Part shown: positions 24,811-33,330 of the stretch, one piece after another
How the letters are laid out: each line of letters starts with the position of its first letter
Numbering within the stretch: the stretch's first letter is position 1
Assembly: GCA_036274055.1 (NCBI GenBank)
Contig: DASUGM010000122.1
Span: 1-49,002 of the forward strand
Length of the DNA: 49,002 nt
Origin: DASUGM01 sp036274055
Lineage (GTDB): Bacteria; Acidobacteriota; Vicinamibacteria; Vicinamibacterales; SCN-69-37
Direction: 5' to 3'
Notes under the pieces: model-generated
Database searches by the model: none
What the model was told of the DNA's origin: nothing
The model's input: the letters and a program-made list of their open reading frames with translations, nothing else
Translations under genes and position numbers: made by a program

Positions 24811-27800
24811 ATGTCTCGCCGTGTCCTGTCGCTGATCGCCGTGCTCGCACTTCTCTTGGGAGGGAGTGCCACATTATCCACTTCCGTCGTCCGCGCGCGC
24901 CAGAATGCGCCGGTCAGCCCGAGTCTGTTCGCCGAGATGAAGTGGCGCAACATCGGCCCGCTGCGCGCCGGCCGGACCAAGGCCGCCGCCGGCCATCCCA
25001 GCCAGCCCTACACCTTCTATATGGCCGCGACCAACGGCGGCGTCTGGAAAACCATCGACGCCGGCCGCACCTGGAAGCCGATCTTCGACGATCAGCCGAC
25101 CGGGTCGATCGGCTGGGTCGCCGTCGCGCTCTCCGATGCGAACGTCGTCTACGTGGCCAGCGGCGAAGGGCTGCGGCGTCCCGACCTGTCGACCGGCAAC
25201 GGCATCTACCGTTCGAACGACGCCGGCAAGACGTGGACGCATCTGCCGGGCCTGCGCGACGGCCAGCAGATCCCGAAGCTCGTCATCGATCCGAAGAACG
25301 CTGATCGGATTCTTGTGGCCGTCTATGGTCATCCGTACGCGGCCAATGAAGAACGTGGCATCTTCAGATCGACGGACGGCGGCAGGAGTTTCCAGAAAGT
25401 CTGGTACCGCGACCCTGATACCGGCGGCAAGGACGTCGACATCGACCCCTCGAATCCTGACGTCATCTACATGACCACCGCCGAGACGCGGCAGGGGCCG
25501 TGGGAAAACGCCGCCTGGAGCGGCGAGGGCGGGATCTATAAGTCGACTGATGGCGGGACGACCTGGAAGCAGCTCGCCAACGGCCTGCCGCCAATCCAAA
25601 CCGCCGAGATCGCGATCGCGCCGAGTAACCCGCGGCGGCTCTTCGCACTGATTGGCGCGGCGCAGGGCGGCGGCGGACGCGGCGCCGGCCGCGGTGGCGG
25701 CGCGGTGGTCGTTGGCGGTGGCGGGCGTGCGGGCGGCCGCGGCGCTGGCGGTGACGCGCCGGCCAACAACCCGCGCGTCTTTCGCTCTGACGACGGCGGC
25801 GATTCGTGGACGGCGATCACGACCGATCAGCGCGTCGCCAGCCGCGTCGACGAGGCCGTGCCGCACTTCGATCCGAAAAACGCCGACATCGTCTACATCA
25901 CCGACGTTGTCAGCCACAAGTCGATCGACGGCGGCAAGACCTGGGTGCCGTGGAAAGGCGCGCCCGGCGGCGACGACTATCAGAATCTCTGGATCAACCC
26001 GAACGACACCAACGTCATGCTCGGCGTCGCCGACCAGGGCGCCGTCGTCACGCTCAACGGCGGCCAGACGTGGAGCAGCTGGTACAACCAGTCCACTGCG
26101 GCGATGTACCACGTGATGACGGACAACGCGTTTCCGTATCGCGTCTGCAGCGGGCAGCAGGACAGCGGATCGGCGTGCGTGTCGAGCCGCGGAAACGACG
26201 GGCAAATCACCTTCCGCGAGTGGCATCCGGTCGGCGTCGAGGAGTACGGCTATGTCGCGCCTGATCCGCTCGATCCGGACATCGTCTACGGCGGCAAGGT
26301 CTCGCGCTACGACCGCCGCACCGGCCAGGTCTCGCAGGTCGGACCGCCGCCGGCGAAGGACGACAAAGGCGCGCCGCTGCCGGCGCGTACCGTGCGCACG
26401 CTGCCGGTCGTGTTTTCGCAGGTCGACAAGCGCGCGATGTTCTACGGCACCAACGTCCTGTGGAAGACCGTCGATGGCGGCATCAACTGGAGTCAGATCA
26501 GCCCGGATCTCACGCGCAAGACGCACGAGATGCCGAAGAGCATCGGCAAGTATGCCGAGACCGCCAAGGGACAGCTCGACAACAACGGCGCGCGCGTGAT
26601 CTACACCATCGGCCCGTCATATAAGGACATCAACCGCATCTGGATCGGCACCGACGACGGCGTGATCGCGACGACGGCTGACGGCGGCCTGCACTGGACC
26701 AACGTCACGCCACCGGCGATCGGCGCGTACTGGAAGGTGTTCATGATCGATCCAGGCCGCTTCGATCCGCTCACCGCCTACGCCGCCGTGAACACGCTGC
26801 GCATCGACGACATGCGGCCGCACATTTTCCGCACGCACGACGGCGGCAAGACCTGGCGCGAGATCGTCAACGGGATTCCCGAAGGCGCCGCGGTCAGCGT
26901 CGTGCGCGAGGATCCGGTGCGCAAGGGCCTGCTGTTCGCCGGATCCGAGACCGAGGTCTACGTGTCCTTCGACGACGGCGAGCATTGGCAGTCGATTCGT
27001 CAGAACATGCCCGCGACCTCGATCCGCGACCTCGTCCTCAAGGACGACGACGTCGTCGTCGGCACGCACGGCCGCGGTTTCTGGATTCTCGAGGACATCA
27101 ACCCGCTGCGCGCGATCAAGCCGGAGTCGGCCGCTGAAGACGCGATCCTCTTCAAGCCGACGACGTCGTGGCGCGTGCGCTGGAACACGAACACCGACAC
27201 GCCGCTGCCGCCGGACGAGACCAACGCGCCGAATCCGGTCGAAGGCGCCTTCATCAACTACTACTTGAAGAGCGCGGCGAACGGCGCGGTCACTCTGGAA
27301 GTGCTGCAGCAGGACGGACGGCTGGTGCGCAGGTACTCGAGCGCGGATCCAGTCGAGCCGATTCCGGACGGCAGCACCGCGCCGGTGCCCGTGATCTGGT
27401 ATCGCGAACCGCAGGGACTATCGGCGGCCGCCGGCATGCATCGCTTCGTATGGGACGTGCACTACCAGCCACTGCCAGGCGCCGGCGGCGGCCGTGGCTT
27501 GCCGATCGCCGCGATCGCGCACAACACCGCGCCGGTGCCGTCGGCGCCGTGGGTGAATCCAGGTACGTACACGGTCAAGCTCACCGTCAACGGCAAGAGC
27601 TACACCCAGCCGCTGGTCGTGAAGCAGGATCCGCGCGTCAAGACTCCGGCGCTGGTGATGCAGCAGGTCTACTCGCTGACGAAGAGCGCGTACTACGGCG
27701 CCGTTGACGCGCAGGCGGCGGTCGCGCGCGCCGGCGGAATGCGCGCGCAGATCGCGGCGCTGACACCGAAGGCGAGCGGGGCCGTTGCAGACGCGCTGGC

Positions 27801-28137
27801 GGCGTTCGACAAGAAGATCCTCGCGGTCGCCGGCGAAGGCGGCGGCGGTGGCGGCGGCGGTCGTGGTCGCGGCGCTGGCGGCGGTGGTCGCGGCGGTGGC
27901 GCGGGTGCAGGTCCGGCCGGGCCGGGCACGGTCGCAAGCACCGGCGCCGGCCTGGCTGGCGTGATGAATTCGCTGATGAGTGCCGACGTCCAGCCCACGG
28001 CGAACCAGGTGCGTCTGATCACCGACGCGCAGGCGGCCTACACCGCGGCGAACGCGAAGTGGACAACGTTGCGCACGACGGAGCTTGCGGCGCTGAACCT
28101 GAAGTTGAAGGCGGCGGGGCTGGAAGCGATCAAGTAG
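24811..28137 (+). CDS. Large secreted BNR/VPS10-like beta-propeller protein, paralogue of 12412-15474
   Basis: A 1108-residue exported protein. A signal peptide (MSRRVLSLIAVLALLLGGSA) leads into FAEMKWRNIGPLRAGRTKAAAGHPSQP and YTFYMAATNGGVWKTIDAGRTWKPI, closely parallel to the first paralogue. Asp-box-like blades recur (GIYRSNDAGKTWTHL, GIYKSTDGGTTWKQL, VFRSDDGGDSWTAI, ALITTADGGLHWTNV-like). Gly-rich inserts lie at about 283-317 and 1009-1035, at different places from the paralogue. The C-terminal part has an Ig-like block (PGTYTVKLTVNGKSYTQPL) and a helical tail. RBS CCGGAGG. The methyltransferase CTG start is 7 bases after the stop. The function is unknown; peptidase or glycosidase annotation in this family is not demonstrated. 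Confidence 0.88.
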   Translation: MSRRVLSLIAVLALLLGGSATLSTSVVRARQNAPVSPSLFAEMKWRNIGPLRAGRTKAAAGHPSQPYTFYMAATNGGVWKTIDAGRTWKPIFDDQPTGSIGWVAVALSDANVVYVASGEGLRRPDLSTGNGIYRSNDAGKTWTHLPGLRDGQQIPKLVIDPKNADRILVAVYGHPYAANEERGIFRSTDGGRSFQKVWYRDPDTGGKDVDIDPSNPDVIYMTTAETRQGPWENAAWSGEGGIYKSTDGGTTWKQLANGLPPIQTAEIAIAPSNPRRLFALIGAAQGGGGRGAGRGGGAVVVGGGGRAGGRGAGGDAPANNPRVFRSDDGGDSWTAITTDQRVASRVDEAVPHFDPKNADIVYITDVVSHKSIDGGKTWVPWKGAPGGDDYQNLWINPNDTNVMLGVADQGAVVTLNGGQTWSSWYNQSTAAMYHVMTDNAFPYRVCSGQQDSGSACVSSRGNDGQITFREWHPVGVEEYGYVAPDPLDPDIVYGGKVSRYDRRTGQVSQVGPPPAKDDKGAPLPARTVRTLPVVFSQVDKRAMFYGTNVLWKTVDGGINWSQISPDLTRKTHEMPKSIGKYAETAKGQLDNNGARVIYTIGPSYKDINRIWIGTDDGVIATTADGGLHWTNVTPPAIGAYWKVFMIDPGRFDPLTAYAAVNTLRIDDMRPHIFRTHDGGKTWREIVNGIPEGAAVSVVREDPVRKGLLFAGSETEVYVSFDDGEHWQSIRQNMPATSIRDLVLKDDDVVVGTHGRGFWILEDINPLRAIKPESAAEDAILFKPTTSWRVRWNTNTDTPLPPDETNAPNPVEGAFINYYLKSAANGAVTLEVLQQDGRLVRRYSSADPVEPIPDGSTAPVPVIWYREPQGLSAAAGMHRFVWDVHYQPLPGAGGGRGLPIAAIAHNTAPVPSAPWVNPGTYTVKLTVNGKSYTQPLVVKQDPRVKTPALVMQQVYSLTKSAYYGAVDAQAAVARAGGMRAQIAALTPKASGAVADALAAFDKKILAVAGEGGGGGGGGRGRGAGGGGRGGGAGAGPAGPGTVASTGAGLAGVMNSLMSADVQPTANQVRLITDAQAAYTAANAKWTTLRTTELAALNLKLKAAGLEAIK

Positions 28138-28144
28138 GTCCCCA

Positions 28145-28750
28145 CTGACGCTCCAGGAACAGTTCGGCGCGATCGACATCTATCTGTTCGATCAGTTGCT
28201 GCGCGGGCGCATCACGTCCGGCGATCGGATCGTCGACTGCGGCTGCGGCGGCGGCCGCAATCTCGTTTACCTGATGCGCGAAGGCTTCGACGTCTACGGT
28301 CTCGACCCCAACCCGGCGGCAATCGACGGGCTGCGCGCCTCGGCCGCGCACCTGGCGCCGCACCTGCCGCCGGATCACTTCCGCACCGAGCCGCTCGAAC
28401 GCTCGTCATTTCGCGACGGCTTCGCAACCGTCGCGATCTCGAGCGCGGTCCTGCACTTCGCGAAAGACGACGTCGAGTTCGAAGGGATGCTGAGCGGCAC
28501 CTGGCGCCTGCTCGCGCCCGGCGGCCTGTTCTTCTGCCGGCTGGCGTCGACGATCGGGATCGAAACACAGGTCAAGCAGATCGAGGGCCGGCGACATTGG
28601 CTGCCCGATGGATCGGAGCGCTATCTCGTCGACGAGGAGTTCCTGTTGAGGAAAAGCCGGGAGCTGGGTGGCGAGCTGCTGGATCCGATCAAGACCACGG
28701 TCGTGTCGGGGCAGCGGAGCATGACGACGTGGGTACTGAAGAAATGTTGA
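28145..28750 (+). CDS. Class I SAM-dependent methyltransferase, probable CTG start
   Basis: A 201-residue Rossmann methyltransferase. SAM-binding motif I is IVDCGCGGGRNLVYLM, followed by YGLDPNPAAIDGLR and, later, VAISSAVLHFAKDD and LAPGGLFFCR. The first canonical start codon is TTG at 28196, but conserved-looking sequence continues upstream: TLQEQFGAIDIYLFDQLLRGR. The frame has no ATG, GTG or TTG between an in-frame stop at 28106 and 28196, so I place the start at CTG 28145, giving MTLQEQFG. AGTAGG lies 7-12 bases before it. It is only 7 bp after the propeller stop, suggesting coupling. The substrate is unknown. Confidence 0.8.
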   Translation: MTLQEQFGAIDIYLFDQLLRGRITSGDRIVDCGCGGGRNLVYLMREGFDVYGLDPNPAAIDGLRASAAHLAPHLPPDHFRTEPLERSSFRDGFATVAISSAVLHFAKDDVEFEGMLSGTWRLLAPGGLFFCRLASTIGIETQVKQIEGRRHWLPDGSERYLVDEEFLLRKSRELGGELLDPIKTTVVSGQRSMTTWVLKKC

Positions 28751-28751
28751 T

Positions 28752-28951
28752 CCGTGCGCTATGCGCCGGTGCGCCGGTGCGCCGGTGCGCCGGTGCGCGG
28801 TGCGTGTGCACGGTGCGTGTGCACGGTGCGTATCTCTGCGACCAGTCAGCCGGAGTGCAGGTGGATGCTTCGGTGCGTGAATAGCCACACGCTGAAGAGA
28901 AGCGCACGCCGCACACGCACCGCGCACCGCGCATCTGCGCACTGCGCACGG
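28752..28951. repeat. GTGCG-class long hairpin element with four octamers
   Basis: Four exact copies of GCGCCGGT at 28763-28794 are followed by two GTGCGTGTGCACG-type units. The right arm, about 28891-28951, is complementary to the left arm but carries fewer units. Between them is an unrepeated core of about 50-60 bases. It fills the 212-bp gap between the convergent methyltransferase and thioredoxin-fold genes; nothing else is seen there. Confidence 0.8.
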
Positions 28952-28962
28952 AGAAGGGCTCT

Positions 28963-30183
28963 TCACTTCCTGAGCAGTGCCAGCATGTCTTTCGACGACT
29001 GGTACCCAACCGCCCTCGTAATCTCCGCGCCGTTCGAGTCGAGCACGACCATCGTCGGATAGCCGGACACCTTGTGCTGTTTGACGAGCGCCTTTTCGAT
29101 GTCGCCGTCGAGCTTGACGCCGATGAAGCCGGCGTTGAGCGCGGCCGCGACTTCCGCGTCGGTCCAAATCCATTCGTCCATCGTCTTGCACGGACCGCAC
29201 CACGTCGTTTCGAAGTCGATGAACAGCTTCTTGCCGCTGGCCCTGGCCCTGGCGAGCGCGGCGTTGTAGTCGTGCCCCCACGAGAACTTCGTTTCGGTGC
29301 GCTTGCGTTCGCGCTCCTCGCGGATCATGTCGTCCGGCGCCCGATCGGCGGCCTTGGTCATCGGCTTGTCGACCACGGCGAAGCTCAGCGATCGGCCGTC
29401 GGGACTGAATGACCGGAATTCGAGGACGAGGTCCTTGCCGTCCTTCGGCACGAACATGAAGCGCGTCGCCTGGCGTGCTTCGGCGATCGACAGGACGGCC
29501 TTGGGCGCGTCCGTCGCGCTCGCTTCGAGCACCGTCCAGTAATCGGCCTTGTCGAAGATGGCGTTGTTGTCCGAGTCCATCGCCGCCACCAGCGCCGGCA
29601 CGCCGTTGATCGTCGTCCTGCCGCTGCGCCATGAGCCGCGGGAGAAGCGCAGGATGTCCGGCGGCGCGGCGCCGTCTTCGCGGACGATCCAGAAGTTCAC
29701 GAGGAACGGCTCGGTGACGCCGGCGGCGTACGGGACGCTGAGGTCGACCTTGTTGATCGACGTCCACCACGCCCTGGTCTTTTCGTTCTGGGATGGCGTC
29801 GCCGTCATCGCCGGGCCGTCGTCGTCGAACCTGCCGTTACGGTTCCGATCGATGAACAACTGCGTCAGGTCTTTCGGGTTCGCCGCGGTTGCCGTCGCCA
29901 GCACCGGAATCCAGGACGTCTTCGCCGGTCCGACTTCGATCAGCCCGCGTTTGGCCGGCCGCGCGGCGCCAGGCGGCAGCGGATCGCCTGGCCCGACGTC
30001 TTTCAGCGCGACCTGCGTGCCTTTCGGACTGAAATTCGGCGCCGGGCCGTTCCCGGGGGCAGCATAAGTGAGATCGACTTTGATCAACTGTTCGCCCGCG
30101 GACGATTGGCCGGAAACGGCGGCCGACGAGGCGGCCGCGGCGAGGATTGGCAGCGCGACGAGCACGAGACAGTAGCGGCGCAT
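28963..30183 (-). CDS. Exported thioredoxin-fold protein with N-terminal extension
   Basis: A 406-residue protein. The ATG at 30183 opens a signal peptide (MRRYCLVLVALPILAAAASSAAVSG). The N-terminal two thirds is beta-rich and contains an EF-like IDRNRNGRFDDDG segment and AAMDSDNNAIFDKADYW, both resembling Ca-binding loops. The C-terminal domain (about 290-406) is thioredoxin-like: KKLFIDFETTWCGPCKTMDEW with Cys329 and Cys332, then VKLDGDIEKALVKQHKVSGYPTMVVLDSNG with the cis-Pro. I infer a periplasmic disulfide reductase or oxidase fused to a sensor-like domain. TACACT at 30190-30195 could be a -10 box six bases before the ATG. It is divergent from the PQQ-propeller gene (35 bp). Confidence 0.85.
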   Translation of the reverse strand: MRRYCLVLVALPILAAAASSAAVSGQSSAGEQLIKVDLTYAAPGNGPAPNFSPKGTQVALKDVGPGDPLPPGAARPAKRGLIEVGPAKTSWIPVLATATAANPKDLTQLFIDRNRNGRFDDDGPAMTATPSQNEKTRAWWTSINKVDLSVPYAAGVTEPFLVNFWIVREDGAAPPDILRFSRGSWRSGRTTINGVPALVAAMDSDNNAIFDKADYWTVLEASATDAPKAVLSIAEARQATRFMFVPKDGKDLVLEFRSFSPDGRSLSFAVVDKPMTKAADRAPDDMIREERERKRTETKFSWGHDYNAALARARASGKKLFIDFETTWCGPCKTMDEWIWTDAEVAAALNAGFIGVKLDGDIEKALVKQHKVSGYPTMVVLDSNGAEITRAVGYQSSKDMLALLRK

Positions 30184-30189
30184 GGGCGA

Positions 30190-30195
30190 AGTGTA
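30190..30195 (-). promoter_or_regulatory. Possible -10 box of a leaderless transcript
   Basis: On the minus strand TACACT is placed six bases before the ATG at 30183, and no Shine-Dalgarno is present between them. The -35 region is weak. The placement matches the boxes before 12412, 20608 and 43392. Confidence 0.3.
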
Positions 30196-30218
30196 GCAGT
30201 CTGTACGCGGGAGAAGCC

Positions 30219-31469
30219 ATGATCGCCAAGCGTCTGTTCGTAGCCGTGGTGTGCGCGTTGTCGGTGTCGCCGGTGACGCGCGGCCAGTCTTCAGCACCAG
30301 CCACCACCGATTGGCCGCAATGGCGCGGACCAGAGCGCACCGGGATCTCGGCCGAGACCGGCCTGCTGCAGCAGTGGCCGGCGGGCGGGCCGCCGGTCGC
30401 GTGGTCGATCACCGGCGTCGGCGCTGGCTACGGCACCGCCGTCGTGCAGGGCCAGCGCATCTTCGTGCAGGGCATGCGCGGGCGCGAGTCGATGGTGCAC
30501 GCGCTCAACCTTGCCGACGGCAAGTACATCTGGTCGAAGAATCTCGGGTCGGCGGGCAGCAACGATCGCGGATCCGGTCCGCGCAGCACGCCGACGATTG
30601 ACGGCGATCGGCTCTACATCCTGACCGAGCAGGGCGAGCTCTGGTGCCTGAAACAGGACGGCGCCGAGGTCTGGCACCGCAACATCCTCAGCGATTTCCA
30701 CGGCAGCAACATCACCTGGCTCTTGAGCGAATCACCGCTGGTTGACGGCGACAAAGTCATCGTCACGCCGGGCGGCCGCGGCGCCGGCCTCGTCGCTCTC
30801 GAGAAAATGACCGGCAAGACGATCTGGACGACGAAAGAGTTGAGCGACGATGCCGGGTACGCGTCGGCGATGGTCGTGGACGTGCAGGGCATCCGCGCCT
30901 ACACGACGTTCACCGCGTCGGCGGCGGTCGGGGTGCGCGCGAGCGACGGCAAGCTGATGTGGCGCTACCCGCGCGCGGCCAACGGCACGGCCAACATCAC
31001 CACGCCCGTGGTGTTTCAGAACAAAGTCTTTTACGCCTCGGATTACGGCACCGGCGGCGGGCTGGTGGCGCTGCGCGCGCAGAACGGCGAGCTCGCGGCC
31101 GACGAGGTCTACTTCACGCGCGACATGCAGAACCACCACGGCGGTGTCGTGCTGGTCAACGGCACGTTGTACGGGTTCAACAACGCCATCCTCACGGCGA
31201 TTGATTTCGCCAGCGGCAAGACGCTGTGGCGCGATCGCAGCGTCGGCAAGGGATCGGTGACGTTTGCCGACAACCGGCTCTACATGCTGAGCGAGAACAA
31301 CGTTGTCGGGCTCGCCGAAGTCACACCGCAGGGCTATCGCGAGGTCGGGCGCTTCGAGATCGCGGATCAGGGTTTGCCGAGCTGGTCACATCCGGTGGTC
31401 AGCGGCGGCCGGATGTACCTGCGCAATCAGAATGTGCTGACGGTCTACGACGTGCGGGCGCGGCAGTAG
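30219..31469 (+). CDS. PQQ-like beta-propeller repeat protein, exported
   Basis: A 416-residue protein. ATG 30219 follows GGGAGA and begins a signal peptide (MIAKRLFVAVVCALSVSPV). After cleavage comes TTDWPQWRGPERTGIS, the usual start of this PQQ-like family. Repeating blades include YIWSKNLGS, KTIWTTKELSDDAGYASAMV, GKLMWRYPRAANGTANITTPV and KTLWRDRSVGKGSVTFADNRLYML, in which W/Y-type docking residues recur. The quinone-binding residues of true dehydrogenases are not identifiable, so the role may be structural or binding (as in BamB). It shares a short divergent promoter region with the thioredoxin-fold gene, so the two may work together in the envelope. Confidence 0.87.
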   Translation: MIAKRLFVAVVCALSVSPVTRGQSSAPATTDWPQWRGPERTGISAETGLLQQWPAGGPPVAWSITGVGAGYGTAVVQGQRIFVQGMRGRESMVHALNLADGKYIWSKNLGSAGSNDRGSGPRSTPTIDGDRLYILTEQGELWCLKQDGAEVWHRNILSDFHGSNITWLLSESPLVDGDKVIVTPGGRGAGLVALEKMTGKTIWTTKELSDDAGYASAMVVDVQGIRAYTTFTASAAVGVRASDGKLMWRYPRAANGTANITTPVVFQNKVFYASDYGTGGGLVALRAQNGELAADEVYFTRDMQNHHGGVVLVNGTLYGFNNAILTAIDFASGKTLWRDRSVGKGSVTFADNRLYMLSENNVVGLAEVTPQGYREVGRFEIADQGLPSWSHPVVSGGRMYLRNQNVLTVYDVRARQ

Positions 31470-31480
31470 GTGCGAAGGCG

Positions 31481-32302
31481 TTACAGCGCCGCTGACAGCG
31501 CCGCGCCGACGTCGGCGTCGATCTTGAGCCCGGCGAGGTCGTCAGCGCGGGTGCGGCCGCGATTGACGATCGCGATCGGCTGGCCGGCGTCGCGAGCCTG
31601 CAGCGCGAAGCGGTAGCCTGAATACACCATCAGCGACGAGCCCGCGACCAGCAATGCGTCGGCGTCCGCCAGCGCCGCCCGCGCGTCTTCGTAGCGCGCC
31701 GGCGGAACATTCTCGCCGAAGAACACGACATCCGGTTTGAGCAGACCGCCGCAGTCCTGGCAGGCCGGCGGCGTGAACGAGGCGATTGACGCATCGGCGA
31801 TGTCCGCGTCGCCGTCGGGTGCCGCCGTCGCGGCGGCCGACCAGCCGGCGTTGGCGGCAGCGAGCATCGCCTGCACTGCCTCGCGTGACGTGCGCGCCCG
31901 ACAGTCGAGACAGACGACGATGTCGAGGCGGCCGTGGAGATCGATCACGGCGCGGCTGCCGGCGCGCCGGTGCAGGTTGTCGACGTTCTGAGTGACCAGG
32001 CGCGAGAGCGTTCCGGCGCGCTCCCACGCCGCGAGGGCATCGTGCGCGGCGCCGGGCGCGGCGGCGCTGAAGCGCGCCCAGCCGGCAAACGCGCGGGCCC
32101 AGTAGCGGCGATAGACCGCCGCGTCAGTCCGGAACGCCTGGAACATCACCGGCGGGCGCCGCTTCCACGCGCCGTTCTCGTCGCGGTAGTCGGGAATGCC
32201 GGACGCGGTGCTGCAGCCGGCGCCGGTCAAGACAAAGACGCGCTGATGGCCATCGATCCAACGGCGCAGTTGATCGGCGGCAGCGGCGCTGCCGGCGCTC
32301 AT
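31481..32302 (-). CDS. NAD-dependent deacylase, Sir2 family
   Basis: A 273-residue sirtuin. FVLTGAGCSTASGIPDYRDENGAW binds NAD, TQNVDNLHRRAG is the second signature and DLHGRLDIVVCLDC supplies the catalytic His. Four Zn-ligand cysteines are visible as CLDC and CQDC, with about 55 residues between the pairs. PDVVFFGENVPP and SSLMVYSGYRFALQA complete the fold. It is a class II/IV-like protein deacylase by length, likely acting on acyl-lysines in the cytosol. The ATG overlaps the preceding gene's stop by four bases (ATGA), so translation is coupled to the small membrane protein. Confidence 0.92.
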   Translation of the reverse strand: MSAGSAAAADQLRRWIDGHQRVFVLTGAGCSTASGIPDYRDENGAWKRRPPVMFQAFRTDAAVYRRYWARAFAGWARFSAAAPGAAHDALAAWERAGTLSRLVTQNVDNLHRRAGSRAVIDLHGRLDIVVCLDCRARTSREAVQAMLAAANAGWSAAATAAPDGDADIADASIASFTPPACQDCGGLLKPDVVFFGENVPPARYEDARAALADADALLVAGSSLMVYSGYRFALQARDAGQPIAIVNRGRTRADDLAGLKIDADVGAALSAAL

Positions 32303-32610
32303 GGTTTCCTGAGCGCCCGCGTGTGTGCTTTGAAGGCGCGGTGCACGTTGAACCACCAAATCGCCGTGGCGCCGAAGCCGAGCAGGCCCAGCGTGATGAG
32401 TGTCGGGTCAGAGAGGCGACCCTCGAGCAGCCGAAATAGTGCCGAAAGGACGAACCACATGCCCATCGGCGCGAAAGACCTCGTCGCCAGGCGCGCGGCT
32501 ATCTGATCGCCCTTGTAGGCGTTGCCGCGCAGGCCCCAGATCAGGACTGCGAGTCCGAACGCCAACTGAAACCATGCGAATCCGGCGCCAATCTCGTCAG
32601 GGCTGAACAT
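32299..32610 (-). CDS. Small membrane protein of unknown function
   Basis: A 103-residue protein with three likely transmembrane segments: AWFQLAFGLAVLIWGLRG, MGMWFVLSALFRLLE and LITLGLLGFGATAIWWF. No family that I can name with confidence. It starts 14 bp after the serine hydrolase stop and its own stop overlaps the sirtuin start, so it is a member of the operon. The function is unknown. Confidence 0.7.
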   Translation of the reverse strand: MFSPDEIGAGFAWFQLAFGLAVLIWGLRGNAYKGDQIAARLATRSFAPMGMWFVLSALFRLLEGRLSDPTLITLGLLGFGATAIWWFNVHRAFKAHTRALRKP

Positions 32611-32624
32611 CGGCGACCACTATC

Positions 32625-33188
32625 CTAGCGCGCGAATCTCGCGCGCACGAATCTCACCACTTCCGGGAAGTCGCGCTGATCCACGAAGTGCCCTCGATCG
32701 CCGAACTCGAAGTAGCTGCACCTCAGCTGTGAGGCCACGAACCGCGCTTCCGCCACTGGAATGAGCGGATCGTCGGTCGATTGGTAGATCGCGATCCAAC
32801 GCTGGTTGTCACGAATCTTCTGCCACTGCCACGGCGCCGCGTAGTAGCCGCTGGCGCGCTCGTCGGCGTCGCCGAGGTCGGTGTGACAAACGCTCACGAG
32901 AATTGAACCGGCGATCCGGTGCGTTTCCGCGTAGCGCATCGCGGCCACCGCGCCGGACGAGTGGCCGACGAGAATCGTCCGCTCGTCGGCGCCGAGTTGG
33001 TCGATGAACGGCAGCCAGAAGCGCGCCCGCGCCTTGACGTTATCGGGGAAGGTCTGATTGATGACGTCGAGCCCGAGCGCCGAGAGCTCGCGCTCGAGCC
33101 AGGGAAACCAGATGTCCGAGGCGGTGCCGCCGCCGTTGCCGTGGATGAGGATGGCGCGCGTCGGGCGAGATGAGCTATCGGGTGTCAC
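32625..33188 (-). CDS. Alpha/beta serine hydrolase (RBBP9/YdeN-like)
   Basis: A 187-residue compact hydrolase. ILIHGNGGGTASDIWFPWL starts the fold, VGHSSGAVAAMRY carries the nucleophile Ser, QSTDDPLIPVAEA the Asp and FGDRGHFVDQRDFPEVV the His. The length and GxSxG context match the RBBP9/YdeN family. The GTG start at 33188 lies in the end of the repeat element downstream of sdhB; AAGAG five bases upstream is also repeat-encoded. The ORF is on the same strand as sdhB and may be read through the hairpin or have its own promoter. The substrate is unknown. Confidence 0.85.
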   Translation of the reverse strand: MTPDSSSRPTRAILIHGNGGGTASDIWFPWLERELSALGLDVINQTFPDNVKARARFWLPFIDQLGADERTILVGHSSGAVAAMRYAETHRIAGSILVSVCHTDLGDADERASGYYAAPWQWQKIRDNQRWIAIYQSTDDPLIPVAEARFVASQLRCSYFEFGDRGHFVDQRDFPEVVRFVRARFAR

Positions 33189-33330
33189 GAGAGCTCTTAA
33201 CCTTGGAGAACTTGGAGAAAAGCGGTTCTATTTCTTTGGACGAGCCTGCGCGCTGCGCATCTCGTGAGGCTCTTCCCAAGAGTGCGAACCCGCTCTTCTC
33301 CACGCCCTCCAAGGTTACAGGCTCTTGATC
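33186..33330. repeat. Intergenic hairpin element, 9-bp unit class (element C)
   Basis: The left arm (about 33189-33230) holds two CTTGGAGAA units and the right arm (about 33284-33330) is complementary, beginning GCGAACCCGCTCTTCTCC. The centre has TTCTTTGGA and GCATCTCGTGAGG, shared with elements A and B. The GTG of the hydrolase and the stop of sdhB mark its two ends. Confidence 0.85.

Noticed and set aside
28752..28951. CRISPR array
   Set aside because: Units are only 7-13 bp, spacers are absent and the arms are mirrored.
28754..29062. Small plus-strand open frame rich in Arg and Cys
   Set aside because: Produced by translation through the GTGCG repeats.
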